Shown here: positions 55,343-63,207 of the stretch, piece by piece
How the letters are laid out: each line of letters opens with the position of its first letter
Position numbering within the stretch: the stretch's first letter is position 1
Assembly (NCBI GenBank): GCA_964347475.1
Contig: CAYFYY010000012.1
Span: 3,317 to 67,316 of the forward strand
Length of the DNA stretch: 64,000 bases
DNA from: GCA-020356105 sp964347475
GTDB lineage: Bacteria; Pseudomonadota; Alphaproteobacteria; UBA8366; JADFVY01
Direction of reading: 5' to 3'
Notes under the pieces: model-generated
Database searches by the model: none
The model's input: only the letters and a program-made list of their open reading frames with translations
Told to the model about the DNA's origin: nothing
Translations under genes and position numbers: made by a program

Positions 55343-55459
55343 GCGACCTCATGCTTCGAGACGGGCCTTCGGCCCTCCTCAGCATGAGGCAGGTAGGATC
55401 GAGATGTTGGGGCCTCCTGCTGAGGAGGCGCGGAGCGCCGTCGCGAAGCATGAGGTCGC
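55343..55459. repeat. pair of inverted 43-bp palindromic repeats
   Basis: Copy 1 is at 55347-55389: arms CCTCATGCT and AGCATGAGG with an inner GGGCC-TTC-GGCCC hairpin. Copy 2 at 55413-55455 is the same element in reverse orientation with several changes. The pair is enclosed by a perfect 16-bp inverted repeat, 55343-55358 against 55444-55459. Intergenic palindromes with CTCAGCATGAGG-like ends are common in alphaproteobacterial genomes. Two facing copies could fold into one long stem in the hyu-mtt transcript and affect expression or stability of the distal genes. Confidence 0.9.
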
Positions 55460-55487
55460 CGGGCGCCGCACATACAGGGGGACCGCA

Positions 55488-57029
55488 ATGAACACGCCCG
55501 CGGACACGCGTGAGAGCCGCCGGCGCGGGCGGGCGGCGCGACGGGCGGAGCGGCTGGCCGCGCCGGCCGTCGCGTTGCCGACGCTGGTGCGCGACATCCC
55601 GCTCTACGAGGTGCTCGACGCCGAGGGGGTGGAGCTGATCCACGAGGAGTCGATGAAGATCCTCGAGGAGGCGGGGATCGATTTCCGCGACGAAGAGGCG
55701 CTGGACTACTGGAAGGTCGCCGGGGCGGCGGTCGACGGCCAGCGCGTACGCATCCCGCGCACGCTGCTGCTCGGCCTCGTCGCGCAGGCACCGGAGGAAT
55801 TCACGCTGCACGCCCGCAATCCAGAGCGCAGCGTGCGCATCGGCGGGCGCCACACGGTGTTCGTTCCGACCTACGGCTCGCCCTACGTGCTCGACCGCGC
55901 GCAGGTGCGGCGCTACAGCACGCTCGCCGATCTCGAGGACTTCCACAAGCTGGCCTACATGCTGCCGGCGCTGCACCTGACCGGAGGCATCACCTGCGAG
56001 CCGGTCGATATCGCCGTGCCGCGGCGCCACCTGCACATCGCCCACAGCGCCATGCGATACTCGGACAAGCCGTTCATGGGGGCGACGACCGCGAAGGAGC
56101 GCGCCGAGGACACCGTCGCCATGGCCGGGATCGTGTTCGGCGCGGATTTCGTCCGCGACAATCCGGTGATGGTGTCGGTCTGCAACTGCAACTCCCCGCG
56201 CGTGTGGGATGCAACCATGCTCGATGCGGTCAAGGTCTATGCGCGCCACAACCAGCCCGTCCTGCTCTCGCCGTTCGTCCTCGCCGGGGCCAGCACGCCG
56301 GCCAGCAGCGTCGGTGCGGTGGCGCAGCTGAACGCCGAGGCGCTGGCGGGCATCGCCTTCTCGCAACTCGTCAGGCCGGGCGCGCCGATGATCTATGGCC
56401 AGTTCCTCGCCACGGTGTCGATGCGCTCGGGCGCGCCGATGGCCGGCACGCCGGAGATCAGCCTGATGAACTTCATGGTCGGCCAGATGGCGCGGCGCTA
56501 CCGCCTGCCCTGGCGGTCCAGCGGCATGACCGCGGGCTCCAAGCTGGTCGACGCGCAGGCCGCGTACGAGGCCAGCATGACGATGCAGTCCGTGCTGCTG
56601 GCCGGGGCGCACTTCGTCTTCCACGCCGCGGGCTGGCTGGAAGGCGGCATGACCGCGAGCTTCGCCAAATTCCTGCTCGATGCGGAACAGCTGGAAATGT
56701 ATTACCGCTTCGGCAAGGGCGTCAGGCTCGACGACCTCGCCGACGCCATGGCCGCCCTGCGCGAGGTGTCGCCGGGGGATCACTATCTTGGCACCGCGCA
56801 TACGCGGGCGAATTTCCGGACCGCCTTCTTCATGCCCGAGCTGCTGGACAACAACAGCTGGGACCAATGGGCCGCGGAGGGATCGCTCGACGCCAACGCG
56901 CGGGCGCTGGTCCGCTGCGAGGAGATGCTGGCGCGCTACGAGGCACCGGCGCTCGACCCCGCCGCGGACGAGGCGCTGCGCGATTTCATCCGCCGCCGCG
57001 AGGCGGAACTGCCGGAGGACGTCCGATGA
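55488..57029 (+). CDS. trimethylamine methyltransferase (MttB) family protein, non-pyrrolysine type
   Basis: 513 residues from ATG 55488, preceded by CAGGGGG; a GTG at 55323 would read through the repeat element and is rejected. Core segments YEVLDAEGVELIHEESMKILEEAG, ITCEPVDIAVPRRHL, APMAGTPEISLMNFMVGQMARRY and AGAHFVFHAAGWLEGGMT are typical. There is no internal amber codon, so pyrrolysine is not used. Non-Pyl relatives demethylate quaternary amines such as glycine betaine or proline betaine, passing the methyl group to a corrinoid protein. No corrinoid protein or corrinoid methyltransferase is in the window, so the partner must be elsewhere or the chemistry differs. Confidence 0.87.
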   Translation: MNTPADTRESRRRGRAARRAERLAAPAVALPTLVRDIPLYEVLDAEGVELIHEESMKILEEAGIDFRDEEALDYWKVAGAAVDGQRVRIPRTLLLGLVAQAPEEFTLHARNPERSVRIGGRHTVFVPTYGSPYVLDRAQVRRYSTLADLEDFHKLAYMLPALHLTGGITCEPVDIAVPRRHLHIAHSAMRYSDKPFMGATTAKERAEDTVAMAGIVFGADFVRDNPVMVSVCNCNSPRVWDATMLDAVKVYARHNQPVLLSPFVLAGASTPASSVGAVAQLNAEALAGIAFSQLVRPGAPMIYGQFLATVSMRSGAPMAGTPEISLMNFMVGQMARRYRLPWRSSGMTAGSKLVDAQAAYEASMTMQSVLLAGAHFVFHAAGWLEGGMTASFAKFLLDAEQLEMYYRFGKGVRLDDLADAMAALREVSPGDHYLGTAHTRANFRTAFFMPELLDNNSWDQWAAEGSLDANARALVRCEEMLARYEAPALDPAADEALRDFIRRREAELPEDVR

Positions 57030-57733
57030 CCTCTGTGCAGATACATGCACGGGGCACCGGCGCGGCCCACGCGTATGAGACCCTGCGCCGCGAGATCCTG
57101 AGCCTGGAGCTGGCGCCAGGGCAGGACCTGGACGAGGCCGGGCTGGTGGCGCGGCTCGGCCTGTCGCGCACGCCGGTGCGCGAGGCGCTGATCCGCCTTG
57201 CCGCCGACGAGCTGGTGGTGCTGCCGCCGAACCGCGGGGCCAAGGTGGCGCCGCTCGACCTGGCCGACACTCCGCGCTACATCGAGGCGCTCGATCTCGC
57301 CCAGCGGGCCGTCCACCGCTTCGCGGCGCTGCGCCGGACCGCGGCGGACCTGGCGCGGATCGAGGCGGCACGCGACGCGTTCGAGGAGTCGGTTCCCGGC
57401 GGCGAGCCGATGGCGATGACCGAACGCAACCGGGACTTCCATGCCGCCGTCGCCGAGGCGGCACAGAACCGCTATGTCGCCGGCCATTACGTGCGGCTGC
57501 TCGATCAGGGCATGCGGCTGCTGCGCATCCCCTTCGCCTACGATCCGGCGGGAAACGGGGCGGACGCGCATATCGCCAGGATCGTCGCCGACCACCGCGA
57601 CATCACGGACGCGATCGCGGCGCGCGATGCCGACCGGGCGGACGCGCTCGGGCATGCCCACGCGGCGCTGTTCCAGTCGCGGCTGATGATGTTCCTGCAG
57701 CAGAACCTGGCGCCGGGCATGGTGATCGGATGA
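57026..57733 (+). CDS. GntR-family transcriptional regulator, FCD domain
   Basis: 235 residues. The winged helix-turn-helix occupies about 10-75 (AYETLRREILSLELAPGQ, then EAGLVARLGLSRTPVREALIRLAADEL), followed by a helical FCD domain (about 85-215) with NRDFHAAVAEAAQN and DHRDITDAIAARDADRA, whose Asp and His residues usually bind a metal and the effector. It overlaps mttB and the gamma-subunit gene by ATGA on both sides, so it is expressed with the pathway, which suggests feedback by a pathway intermediate. Probable target: the GTATAC palindrome upstream of hyuA. Confidence 0.9.
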   Translation: MTSVQIHARGTGAAHAYETLRREILSLELAPGQDLDEAGLVARLGLSRTPVREALIRLAADELVVLPPNRGAKVAPLDLADTPRYIEALDLAQRAVHRFAALRRTAADLARIEAARDAFEESVPGGEPMAMTERNRDFHAAVAEAAQNRYVAGHYVRLLDQGMRLLRIPFAYDPAGNGADAHIARIVADHRDITDAIAARDADRADALGHAHAALFQSRLMMFLQQNLAPGMVIG

Positions 57734-58014
57734 GCGGCGCGCGGATCGGCCGTCGCGGCGGCGCGACATTCACCATCGAATTCGATGGCCGGCAGATCGA
57801 GGCCTGGCCGGGCGAGAGCGTCGGCGCGGCGCTGATCGCGGCAGGGATTGCAGGTTTCCGGATCGCCGTGGACGGCAGCCGGCGTGGCCCGCTATGCCAC
57901 ATCGGCTCCTGCTGGGAATGCCGCTGCGTCATCGATGGCGAGCCCAACCGGCGCGCCTGCCGTACCGAAGCGCGGCCGGGCATGGTCATCGCAACGCAGA
58001 AGGAGCCGGGATGA
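57730..58014 (+). CDS. [2Fe-2S] small (gamma) subunit of an FAD-dependent amine/amino acid dehydrogenase
   Basis: 94 residues. A plant-type ferredoxin-like fold with C56-x4-C61-x2-C64-x12-C77 holds one [2Fe-2S] cluster; an extra Cys is at 66. Small proteins of this type (HcnA, OoxC/NoxC-like, LhpF-like, SoxA N-terminal region) connect the two flavin subunits of heterotrimeric dehydrogenases. It overlaps the regulator and the alpha-subunit gene by 4 nt each. Confidence 0.88.
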   Translation: MSGARIGRRGGATFTIEFDGRQIEAWPGESVGAALIAAGIAGFRIAVDGSRRGPLCHIGSCWECRCVIDGEPNRRACRTEARPGMVIATQKEPG

Positions 58015-59399
58015 GCGGCGGCCATGTCGCGATCGTCGGCGCCGGGCCGGCCGGACTGATGGCGGCGGCGGCGGCGCACCGGCGCGGCGCGCACGTCACG
58101 CTGATCGACGAGGCGCCGCGCCCCGGCGGCCAGATCTACCGGCAGGCGCATCCGAACATCGATCCCGGCGATCTGATCACGCCCGGCGAAGCGGCACGCA
58201 AGCGGGCCGTCCTGGCCGACTTCGCGGCCGTCGCCGAGGTCATCGACTACCGCGCCGGCACCGCCGCCTATGCTGTCTTTTCCGGCCCCGAGCTGCACAT
58301 CGCCGACGAGACACGTTCCGAGGCGCTGAGACCCGACGCGCTGGTGCTGGCAACCGGCGTGAGCGAGCTGGCGATCCCCTTCCCGGGCTGGACGCTGCCC
58401 GGAATCATGTTTGCCGGCGGCATGCAGGCGCTGCTGAAGGAGCACGGCATCGTGCCGCGGGGGCCGATCCTCATCTGCGGCGCCGGGCCGCTGCCGATCG
58501 CCGTCGCGGCCCAGCTCGTCCGCGCCGGAGCGGACGTCGCGGCCGTTGCCCTGATCCGCAGCCCGAGATCGATGCTGTGGCATCCACTGGCGCTGTGGCG
58601 CGGCCGCGATATCGTGCGCGAGGGCATGGATTACCTCGATACGCTGAAGCGCGCGGGCGTTCCGGTGATGGCCGGCTGGCGGCCGGTCCGCGCCGAGGGC
58701 GGCGGGCGGGTGCAGCGGCTGGTCGTGGCCCGTCTGAACCGGCAGGGGGAGCCGGTCGTCGCCACGGAACGGAGCTTCGCGGTCGACTGGGTCGGCCTGA
58801 ATTTCGGCTTTACGGCAAATTCCGAGCTCGCCCGCATGGCCGGCGTGGCAACGCATTACGATGCCGTGCGCGGCGGCTGGTTGCCGGTCGCCGACGACTT
58901 CGGCCGCACCGATGCGCCCGGCGTGTTCGTCGCGGGCGACGGAGCCGGGTTGCGCGGCGCCCTGAATGCCGCCACCGAGGGCCGAATCGTCGGCGCCGCC
59001 GCGGCCGCCGCCGCGTCGGGCGCCGGTCTCGATGAAACCGACTCCGAGCTGCGCGCAGCGCAGGCCGAACGGCGGCGGCACCTTGCCTTCCAGAGGGCCG
59101 TCGCAGCATCCCTCGACCTGCCGCACGGGCTATGGTTCCCGCTGCACAAGGATATGATCCTCTGCCGCTGCGAAAGCGTGCCCGCCGGCGCTGTCTTCGA
59201 TGCCGGGGCGCGGGGGCTGCAGGAAAGCCTCGATTCGATCAAGCGGCAGACCCGCAGCGGCATGGGCCCGTGCGGCGGGCGGACCTGCCTGCGCGCGGTG
59301 CGCGAATACCGTTTGGACACGGATCGCGCCGCCATGCGGGCGCGGCCGCCGGCGCGGCCCGTCACAATCGGCGCCCTGGCGAACAGGGACGAGCCATGA
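58011..59399 (+). CDS. FAD/NAD(P)-binding alpha subunit of a heterotrimeric dehydrogenase (HcnB/LhpE/OoxA-like)
   Basis: 462 residues from ATG 58011. The first dinucleotide fold is HVAIVGAGPAGLMAAAAAHRRG, with PGGQIYRQ following; the second is ILICGAGPLPIAVAAQLVRAG. Near the end, C385-R-C387 and C421-x4-C426 form a BFD-like [2Fe-2S] site. Relatives oxidise glycine (HcnABC), opines or D-hydroxyproline and N-methyl amino acids. The C-terminal GMGPCGGRTC motif is also shared with sarcosine oxidase alpha chains. Oxidation of a secondary amine made by the upstream enzymes would fit. Confidence 0.87.
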   Translation: MSGGHVAIVGAGPAGLMAAAAAHRRGAHVTLIDEAPRPGGQIYRQAHPNIDPGDLITPGEAARKRAVLADFAAVAEVIDYRAGTAAYAVFSGPELHIADETRSEALRPDALVLATGVSELAIPFPGWTLPGIMFAGGMQALLKEHGIVPRGPILICGAGPLPIAVAAQLVRAGADVAAVALIRSPRSMLWHPLALWRGRDIVREGMDYLDTLKRAGVPVMAGWRPVRAEGGGRVQRLVVARLNRQGEPVVATERSFAVDWVGLNFGFTANSELARMAGVATHYDAVRGGWLPVADDFGRTDAPGVFVAGDGAGLRGALNAATEGRIVGAAAAAAASGAGLDETDSELRAAQAERRRHLAFQRAVAASLDLPHGLWFPLHKDMILCRCESVPAGAVFDAGARGLQESLDSIKRQTRSGMGPCGGRTCLRAVREYRLDTDRAAMRARPPARPVTIGALANRDEP

Positions 59400-60532
59400 G
59401 CGGCGGGCCGGACGTCATCGTCGTCGGCGCCGGGCTGTACGGGCTGTCGGCGGCCTGGCACCTGGCACGGCGCGGCGCCAAGGTGTGGGTTCTCGACGGT
59501 GGCGATTTCGCCTGCGGCGGGTCGGGCCGCAACATGGCCGGCTTCCGCATGCAGTGGGGTCTCGAGTTCAACATCCGCCTGTCGCAGGAGAGCATCGAAT
59601 TCCTCGAACAGGCCGAGGACCGCCTCGACTATCCCGGCGGCATCGAGTGCAAGCAGGGCGGCTACCTGCTGCTGGCGCACGACGCGGCGACACTGGACGG
59701 GTTCCGGCAGGTGCGCCCGGTGCACGAGACATTCGGCGTGCCGAGCGAGATCCTGGCGCCGGAGGACATCGCGCGGATGGTCCCGGACCTCAACATGGAC
59801 GGCATCCGGGGCGGCTCGTTCTGCGGCCGCGACGGCACCGCCAATCCGTTCCTGCTGCTCGACGCGTTCCTGAAGGCAGCGCGGCGCGAAGGCGTGACCG
59901 TGCAGTTCCGAACCCCGGTCCTCGGGATCGAACGGCGCGACGACCTGTTCCTTGCGAAGGTGCCGCGCGGCGGGCACTGGGCGCCGACGATTCTGATCTG
60001 CACCGACTGGCAGGCGCCGGAGCTGCTGGCGCCGCTCGGCGTCGACGTTCCGATCACCGGGCTGCCCAAGGAAGCGATCGCCACCGAGCGCCGTGCGCCG
60101 ATGATCGGACCGCTCTTGATCTCGTACAGGCACGACCTGGTGATCAACCAGATGGGCAACGGCACGGTCCTCGCCTATGCGACGCAGGAGCGGCCGGAAG
60201 GCGCGGATTTCAGCTCCACGCCCGGCTATCTGCCGCATGTCGCGCGCAAGGCCGTCGCGCTGATGCCGCCGCTGGCCAAGCTGCGGGTGTTGCGCAGCTG
60301 GGCGGGCGTGGTCAGCTGCACGCCGGACATGCAGGCGGTGCTGGGGGAGACCGGCATTCCCGGGCTCTATGTGGCGGTGTCGGCCTACAAGGGCCTCATG
60401 ACCTGCCCCGCGGTCGGGCGTCTGATGGCCGAGCTGATTCTCGACGGCACGTCGGATCATCCGGCGATCGCGCGCCTGACCCTCGAGAGGTTCCGCACCG
60501 GCGACCTCGTCCCGGAACCGCTGACCGTATAG
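59396..60532 (+). CDS. FAD-dependent beta subunit (DAO/sarcosine oxidase beta-like) of a heterotrimeric dehydrogenase
   Basis: 378 residues. The FAD fold is DVIVVGAGLYGLSAAWHLARRG, with GGSGRNMAGFRMQWG, the usual DAO-family segment, near 40-54 and GLYVAVSAYKGLMTCPAVG near the C-terminus contacting the flavin. In HcnC, SoxB and opine oxidase B chains this subunit carries the amine-oxidising site. It closes the operon; all three dehydrogenase genes overlap by ATGA. Substrate unknown: a secondary or N-methyl amine is the best guess. Confidence 0.88.
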   Translation: MSGGPDVIVVGAGLYGLSAAWHLARRGAKVWVLDGGDFACGGSGRNMAGFRMQWGLEFNIRLSQESIEFLEQAEDRLDYPGGIECKQGGYLLLAHDAATLDGFRQVRPVHETFGVPSEILAPEDIARMVPDLNMDGIRGGSFCGRDGTANPFLLLDAFLKAARREGVTVQFRTPVLGIERRDDLFLAKVPRGGHWAPTILICTDWQAPELLAPLGVDVPITGLPKEAIATERRAPMIGPLLISYRHDLVINQMGNGTVLAYATQERPEGADFSSTPGYLPHVARKAVALMPPLAKLRVLRSWAGVVSCTPDMQAVLGETGIPGLYVAVSAYKGLMTCPAVGRLMAELILDGTSDHPAIARLTLERFRTGDLVPEPLTV

Positions 60533-60541
60533 AAAAGAAGG

Positions 60542-60557
60542 GGCGGGCGGACCCGCC
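60542..60557 (+). terminator. possible terminator hairpin after the operon
   Basis: GGCGGG at 60542-60547 pairs with CCCGCC at 60552-60557 across a 4-nt loop, 9 nt after the last stop codon. There is no T-run, so termination may be weak or Rho-assisted. The rest of the 178-nt gap holds a TTTCA/TGAAA inverted repeat at 60639-60652 and no gene. Confidence 0.4.
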
Positions 60558-60710
60558 ACCCACCCCCGGGAGGAAGAACCAAACTCGTCCGGCGCGGCGC
60601 GCCGCAATTCGAGGATCAGGATAGCCCTGCCGAAATTCTTTCACAAATGAAAATCGGTTCACGAATTCTGAACATCGGGCCGCCGTTTTCGGTGTCGCGA
60701 TAATCGAGAC

Positions 60711-61481
60711 TCAGGCACCGGCCACGTGCAGCTCGACCTCCGCCTCGGTGCACAGCTGCGCCAGCGGCTCCGGCGGCGGACGGTCGGTGAACAGGGCGTC
60801 GACCAGCGACAGCGCCCCCAGGCGCACCATCGCGTTGCGGCCGAACTTGGTGTGGTCCGCCACCAGGAAGACCTTGCGCGAGTTGGCGATGATCGATTGC
60901 GCGACCCGCACCTCGCGGTAGTCGAAGTCCAGCAGCGTGCCGTCCAGGTCGATGCCGCTGATCCCGATCACCCCGTAATCGACCTTGAACTGGTGGATGA
61001 GATCGACCGCCGAGGCGCCGATGATCCCGCCGTCGCGGCTGCGCACGACGCCGCCGGCGACGATGACCTCGAAATCGTTGCGGCGGCTCAGCATCAGGGC
61101 GATGTTGAGGTTGTTCGTGATGACCCGGAGCCCCTTGCGGTCCTGCAGTGCCCGCGCCACCTCCTCGGTCGTGGTGCCGATGTTGAGGAACAGCGACGCG
61201 CCGTCCGGAATGTGCCGCGCGGCGAGCCGTGCGATGCGCTTCTTTTCCTCATGGCACAACACCTTGCGGGCGGGATAGGCGATGTTCTCGACGCTCGACG
61301 GCAGGCCGGCACCGCCGTGGTAGCGGCGCAGCACCGCCTGCTGCGAGAGCACGTTGATGTCGCGGCGCACGGTCTGCGGCGTCACCGCGAAGGACATCGC
61401 AAGATCCTCGATCGACACGTAGCCGCGCGCCTGCACGAGCGCGACGATCTGCTCGCGCCGCTGCTCAACACCGTTGGCCAT
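60711..61481 (-). CDS. DeoR/GlpR-family transcriptional regulator
   Basis: 256 residues. The N-terminal helix-turn-helix reads YVSIEDLAMSFAVTPQTVRRDINVL, and the effector domain (about 75-235) has the sugar-isomerase-like LNIGTTTEEVARAL, VITNNLNIALML and VVRSRDGGIIG segments. DeoR proteins usually repress sugar or glycerol-phosphate genes and respond to a phosphorylated sugar. The protein closely follows the GlpR pattern, but no glycerol or sugar genes are next to it; it is convergent with the hyu-mtt operon. The target is unknown. Confidence 0.9.
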   Translation of the reverse strand: MANGVEQRREQIVALVQARGYVSIEDLAMSFAVTPQTVRRDINVLSQQAVLRRYHGGAGLPSSVENIAYPARKVLCHEEKKRIARLAARHIPDGASLFLNIGTTTEEVARALQDRKGLRVITNNLNIALMLSRRNDFEVIVAGGVVRSRDGGIIGASAVDLIHQFKVDYGVIGISGIDLDGTLLDFDYREVRVAQSIIANSRKVFLVADHTKFGRNAMVRLGALSLVDALFTDRPPPEPLAQLCTEAEVELHVAGA

Positions 61482-61565
61482 GGACCCGCCTTTCCCGAGT
61501 GTTGACCGGCTGCCGCCGCCGCCATGCGACGCGCGCGACGGTCAGACTAGGCAACTTTTCATTTT

Positions 61566-61582
61566 CGAAAAAGGGCGAAAAA
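61566..61582 (-). promoter_or_regulatory. candidate DeoR-type operator (TTTTTCG direct repeat)
   Basis: On the minus strand TTTTTCG occurs twice with a 10-nt period (plus-strand CGAAAAA at 61566-61572 and 61576-61582), about 85-100 nt upstream of the regulator start. T-rich repeats with TTCG at helical spacing are typical of GlpR/DeoR sites in alphaproteobacteria, so autoregulation is plausible. Confidence 0.35.
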
Positions 61583-61594
61583 TCCGCCGGGATG

Positions 61595-62473
61595 TCAGGT
61601 GACCTCGCCGGCCCGCATGTACCGCCACACGGTGGCCGGCGGCAGGTTGCCCCAGACGTGGCTGCGCGCCGCCCCGACGATCGCCAGCTTCGCCGCCGCG
61701 GCCCGCGGCACCGGCGGCAGCAGCCAGTAGGTGAACTGGATGAAGACGCCGCCCTTGCGCAGCGCCGCGAAGCTCTCGGCCACGATGGCGCTGCCGATGT
61801 CGCGCGGCAGCGAGCGTAGCGGCAGGCCGGACACGATCGCGTCCACCGGGCCGATTCCCTCGGCCCGCAACAATGCCGTCAGTTCCTGGGCCTCGCCCCG
61901 GATCACCCGGACGCCGCGGAACCGCTTGCGCAGGTGCGCCGCAAGCCGGGGATCGCGCTCGATGACGATCAGGTTCTCCCGCGGCAGACCGGCGGACAGC
62001 AGGGCGCGCGTCAGGCTGCCGGTGCCGCCGCCGAGCTCGACGCAGATCCGGTGCCGGTCCGGCAGCTCGGCCGCCATCGCCCGCCCCAGCCGCCGGCTGC
62101 TCGGCGCGACCGCGCCGATCTCCCGCGGGGCGCTGGCCAGACGCGACAGGAACAAAAGATTGTCGCCGATCGCCCGGTTGCGGCGGATGCGCCGGCGCAT
62201 GACGGAGATCCGGCGCTGCACCCGGGAGCGCGTTCGGCGCCGGCGCGGCGTTTCCGTCCCGGCGTTCGGCGTACGCGCCGCCAGCGCGGTGTCGTCGGCC
62301 CGGCGCTCGTGCAGCAGGAACGCGCCGGCATTGCGCGCGCCCAAGGTGCGCGAGCGGTGCAACGCCGCCGCGAACACCGACAGCAACGCGAGCCCCGCCA
62401 GCGCCGTGGCGAGGATCAAGATCGCCGACGGCTCGCTGCTCAGCCAGTCCCAGCCCCGATGAAGTGCCTGCAC
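61595..62473 (-). CDS. PmtA-like phospholipid N-methyltransferase with N-terminal membrane helix
   Basis: 292 residues from a GTG at 62473, with GAGGG upstream. A hydrophobic helix is at about 15-38, then an Arg-rich linker, and from about residue 92 a PmtA-like methyltransferase: IGAVAPSSRRLGRAM, the SAM motif CVELGGGTGSLTRALL, VIERDPRLAAHL, AIVSGLPLRSLP and FIQFTYWLLPP. These match the Rhizobium-type enzymes that methylate phosphatidylethanolamine towards phosphatidylcholine, which are about 200 residues and lack the membrane helix. An ATG at 62200 would give the short form, so the extension depends on the GTG start. A role in membrane lipid methylation is likely but unproven. Confidence 0.78.
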   Translation of the reverse strand: MQALHRGWDWLSSEPSAILILATALAGLALLSVFAAALHRSRTLGARNAGAFLLHERRADDTALAARTPNAGTETPRRRRTRSRVQRRISVMRRRIRRNRAIGDNLLFLSRLASAPREIGAVAPSSRRLGRAMAAELPDRHRICVELGGGTGSLTRALLSAGLPRENLIVIERDPRLAAHLRKRFRGVRVIRGEAQELTALLRAEGIGPVDAIVSGLPLRSLPRDIGSAIVAESFAALRKGGVFIQFTYWLLPPVPRAAAAKLAIVGAARSHVWGNLPPATVWRYMRAGEVT

Positions 62474-62593
62474 GCCGCGCCCTCTGCTTCGCCGTGCCGT
62501 ATCCCATCACTCGGGAGGGTTTTTGACAAGTTCTGAATTCGCCGACAGGCGACTTTTTTGCGTCATGTCCACGCCGCAATCGACGGCAAAACG

Positions 62594-63043
62594 CTACGAC
62601 CCCCGGATGATGTTGCGCAGCTGGCGCTCGCCCAGCGGCATCGGGGCGCCCGAGCGGAAGGCGCGCCACAGGAATTCCCGCGCCGTGCCGGCATAGGCGC
62701 ACGGCATCGCATCGGCGCGCCGGTCGATCCGCCACGCGCTGGCGGCGTAGCGCACCGCGCGGGTATGGATCTCCCGGGCGCGGGCGCCGACGCTGAGCTC
62801 CTCCGGCAGGCAGCCCGCCAGGTCGCGCAGCGCCGCGTCGCGCCGGCGCACGCGCGCCTCCTTCCACCACGGCATGCCGCCGCGGCAGGACGGCAGCCCG
62901 AACGCCTCCTCGAAGGTCGCGGCACCGCGCTCCAGGAACTGCCGGAGGCAATGGCCGAACCAGACCGCAAGCTCGTCGTCCAGCGGCTCGCCGCGCTGGC
63001 ACAGCTCGGAGATCTCGCGCAGCCGTTCGATCGTTATAGACAT
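62594..63043 (-). CDS. hypothetical protein
   Basis: 149 residues from ATG 63043, with GGGAG 7 nt upstream. It is helical and soluble: ERLREISELCQRGEPLDDELAVWFG, CLRQFLERGAATFEEAFGLPS and VRRRDAALRDLAGCLP. No domain is recognised and no catalytic motif stands out. It is divergent from the TetR regulator, whose three operator-like palindromes lie between the two starts, so it is a probable regulatory target. Confidence 0.68.
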   Translation of the reverse strand: MSITIERLREISELCQRGEPLDDELAVWFGHCLRQFLERGAATFEEAFGLPSCRGGMPWWKEARVRRRDAALRDLAGCLPEELSVGARAREIHTRAVRYAASAWRIDRRADAMPCAYAGTAREFLWRAFRSGAPMPLGERQLRNIIRGS

Positions 63044-63117
63044 CGCTCGCTCCCTCGCTTGGTCGTCGGGGCCGGGGACCCTGCGGCGCTTGCCATCCCC
63101 GCCCGATGCGCTATAAT

Positions 63118-63185
63118 TGAACAACGTTCACTGAACGCTATCACAAAAATGAACGACGTTCAATATAATTTTCGAACATCGTTCA
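63118..63185. promoter_or_regulatory. three TetR-type operator palindromes (TGAAC-N3-GTTCA)
   Basis: TGAACAACGTTCA at 63118-63130, TGAACGACGTTCA at 63150-63162 and CGAACATCGTTCA at 63173-63185. The first two are exact TGAAC-N3-GTTCA dyads and the third differs at one arm base; an extra half site TGAAC is at 63132-63136. TATAAT at 63112-63117 and 63164-63169 are possible -10 elements. The sites lie just upstream of the tetR start and of the divergent unknown gene. Confidence 0.75.
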
Positions 63186-63207
63186 ATTTGTATTGCGAGG
63201 GTGCGCC

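Noticed and set aside
55323..55487. Upstream GTG start for the MttB-family gene
   Set aside because: The extra 55 codons are translated palindromic repeat with no family similarity; ATG 55488 has a ribosome site.
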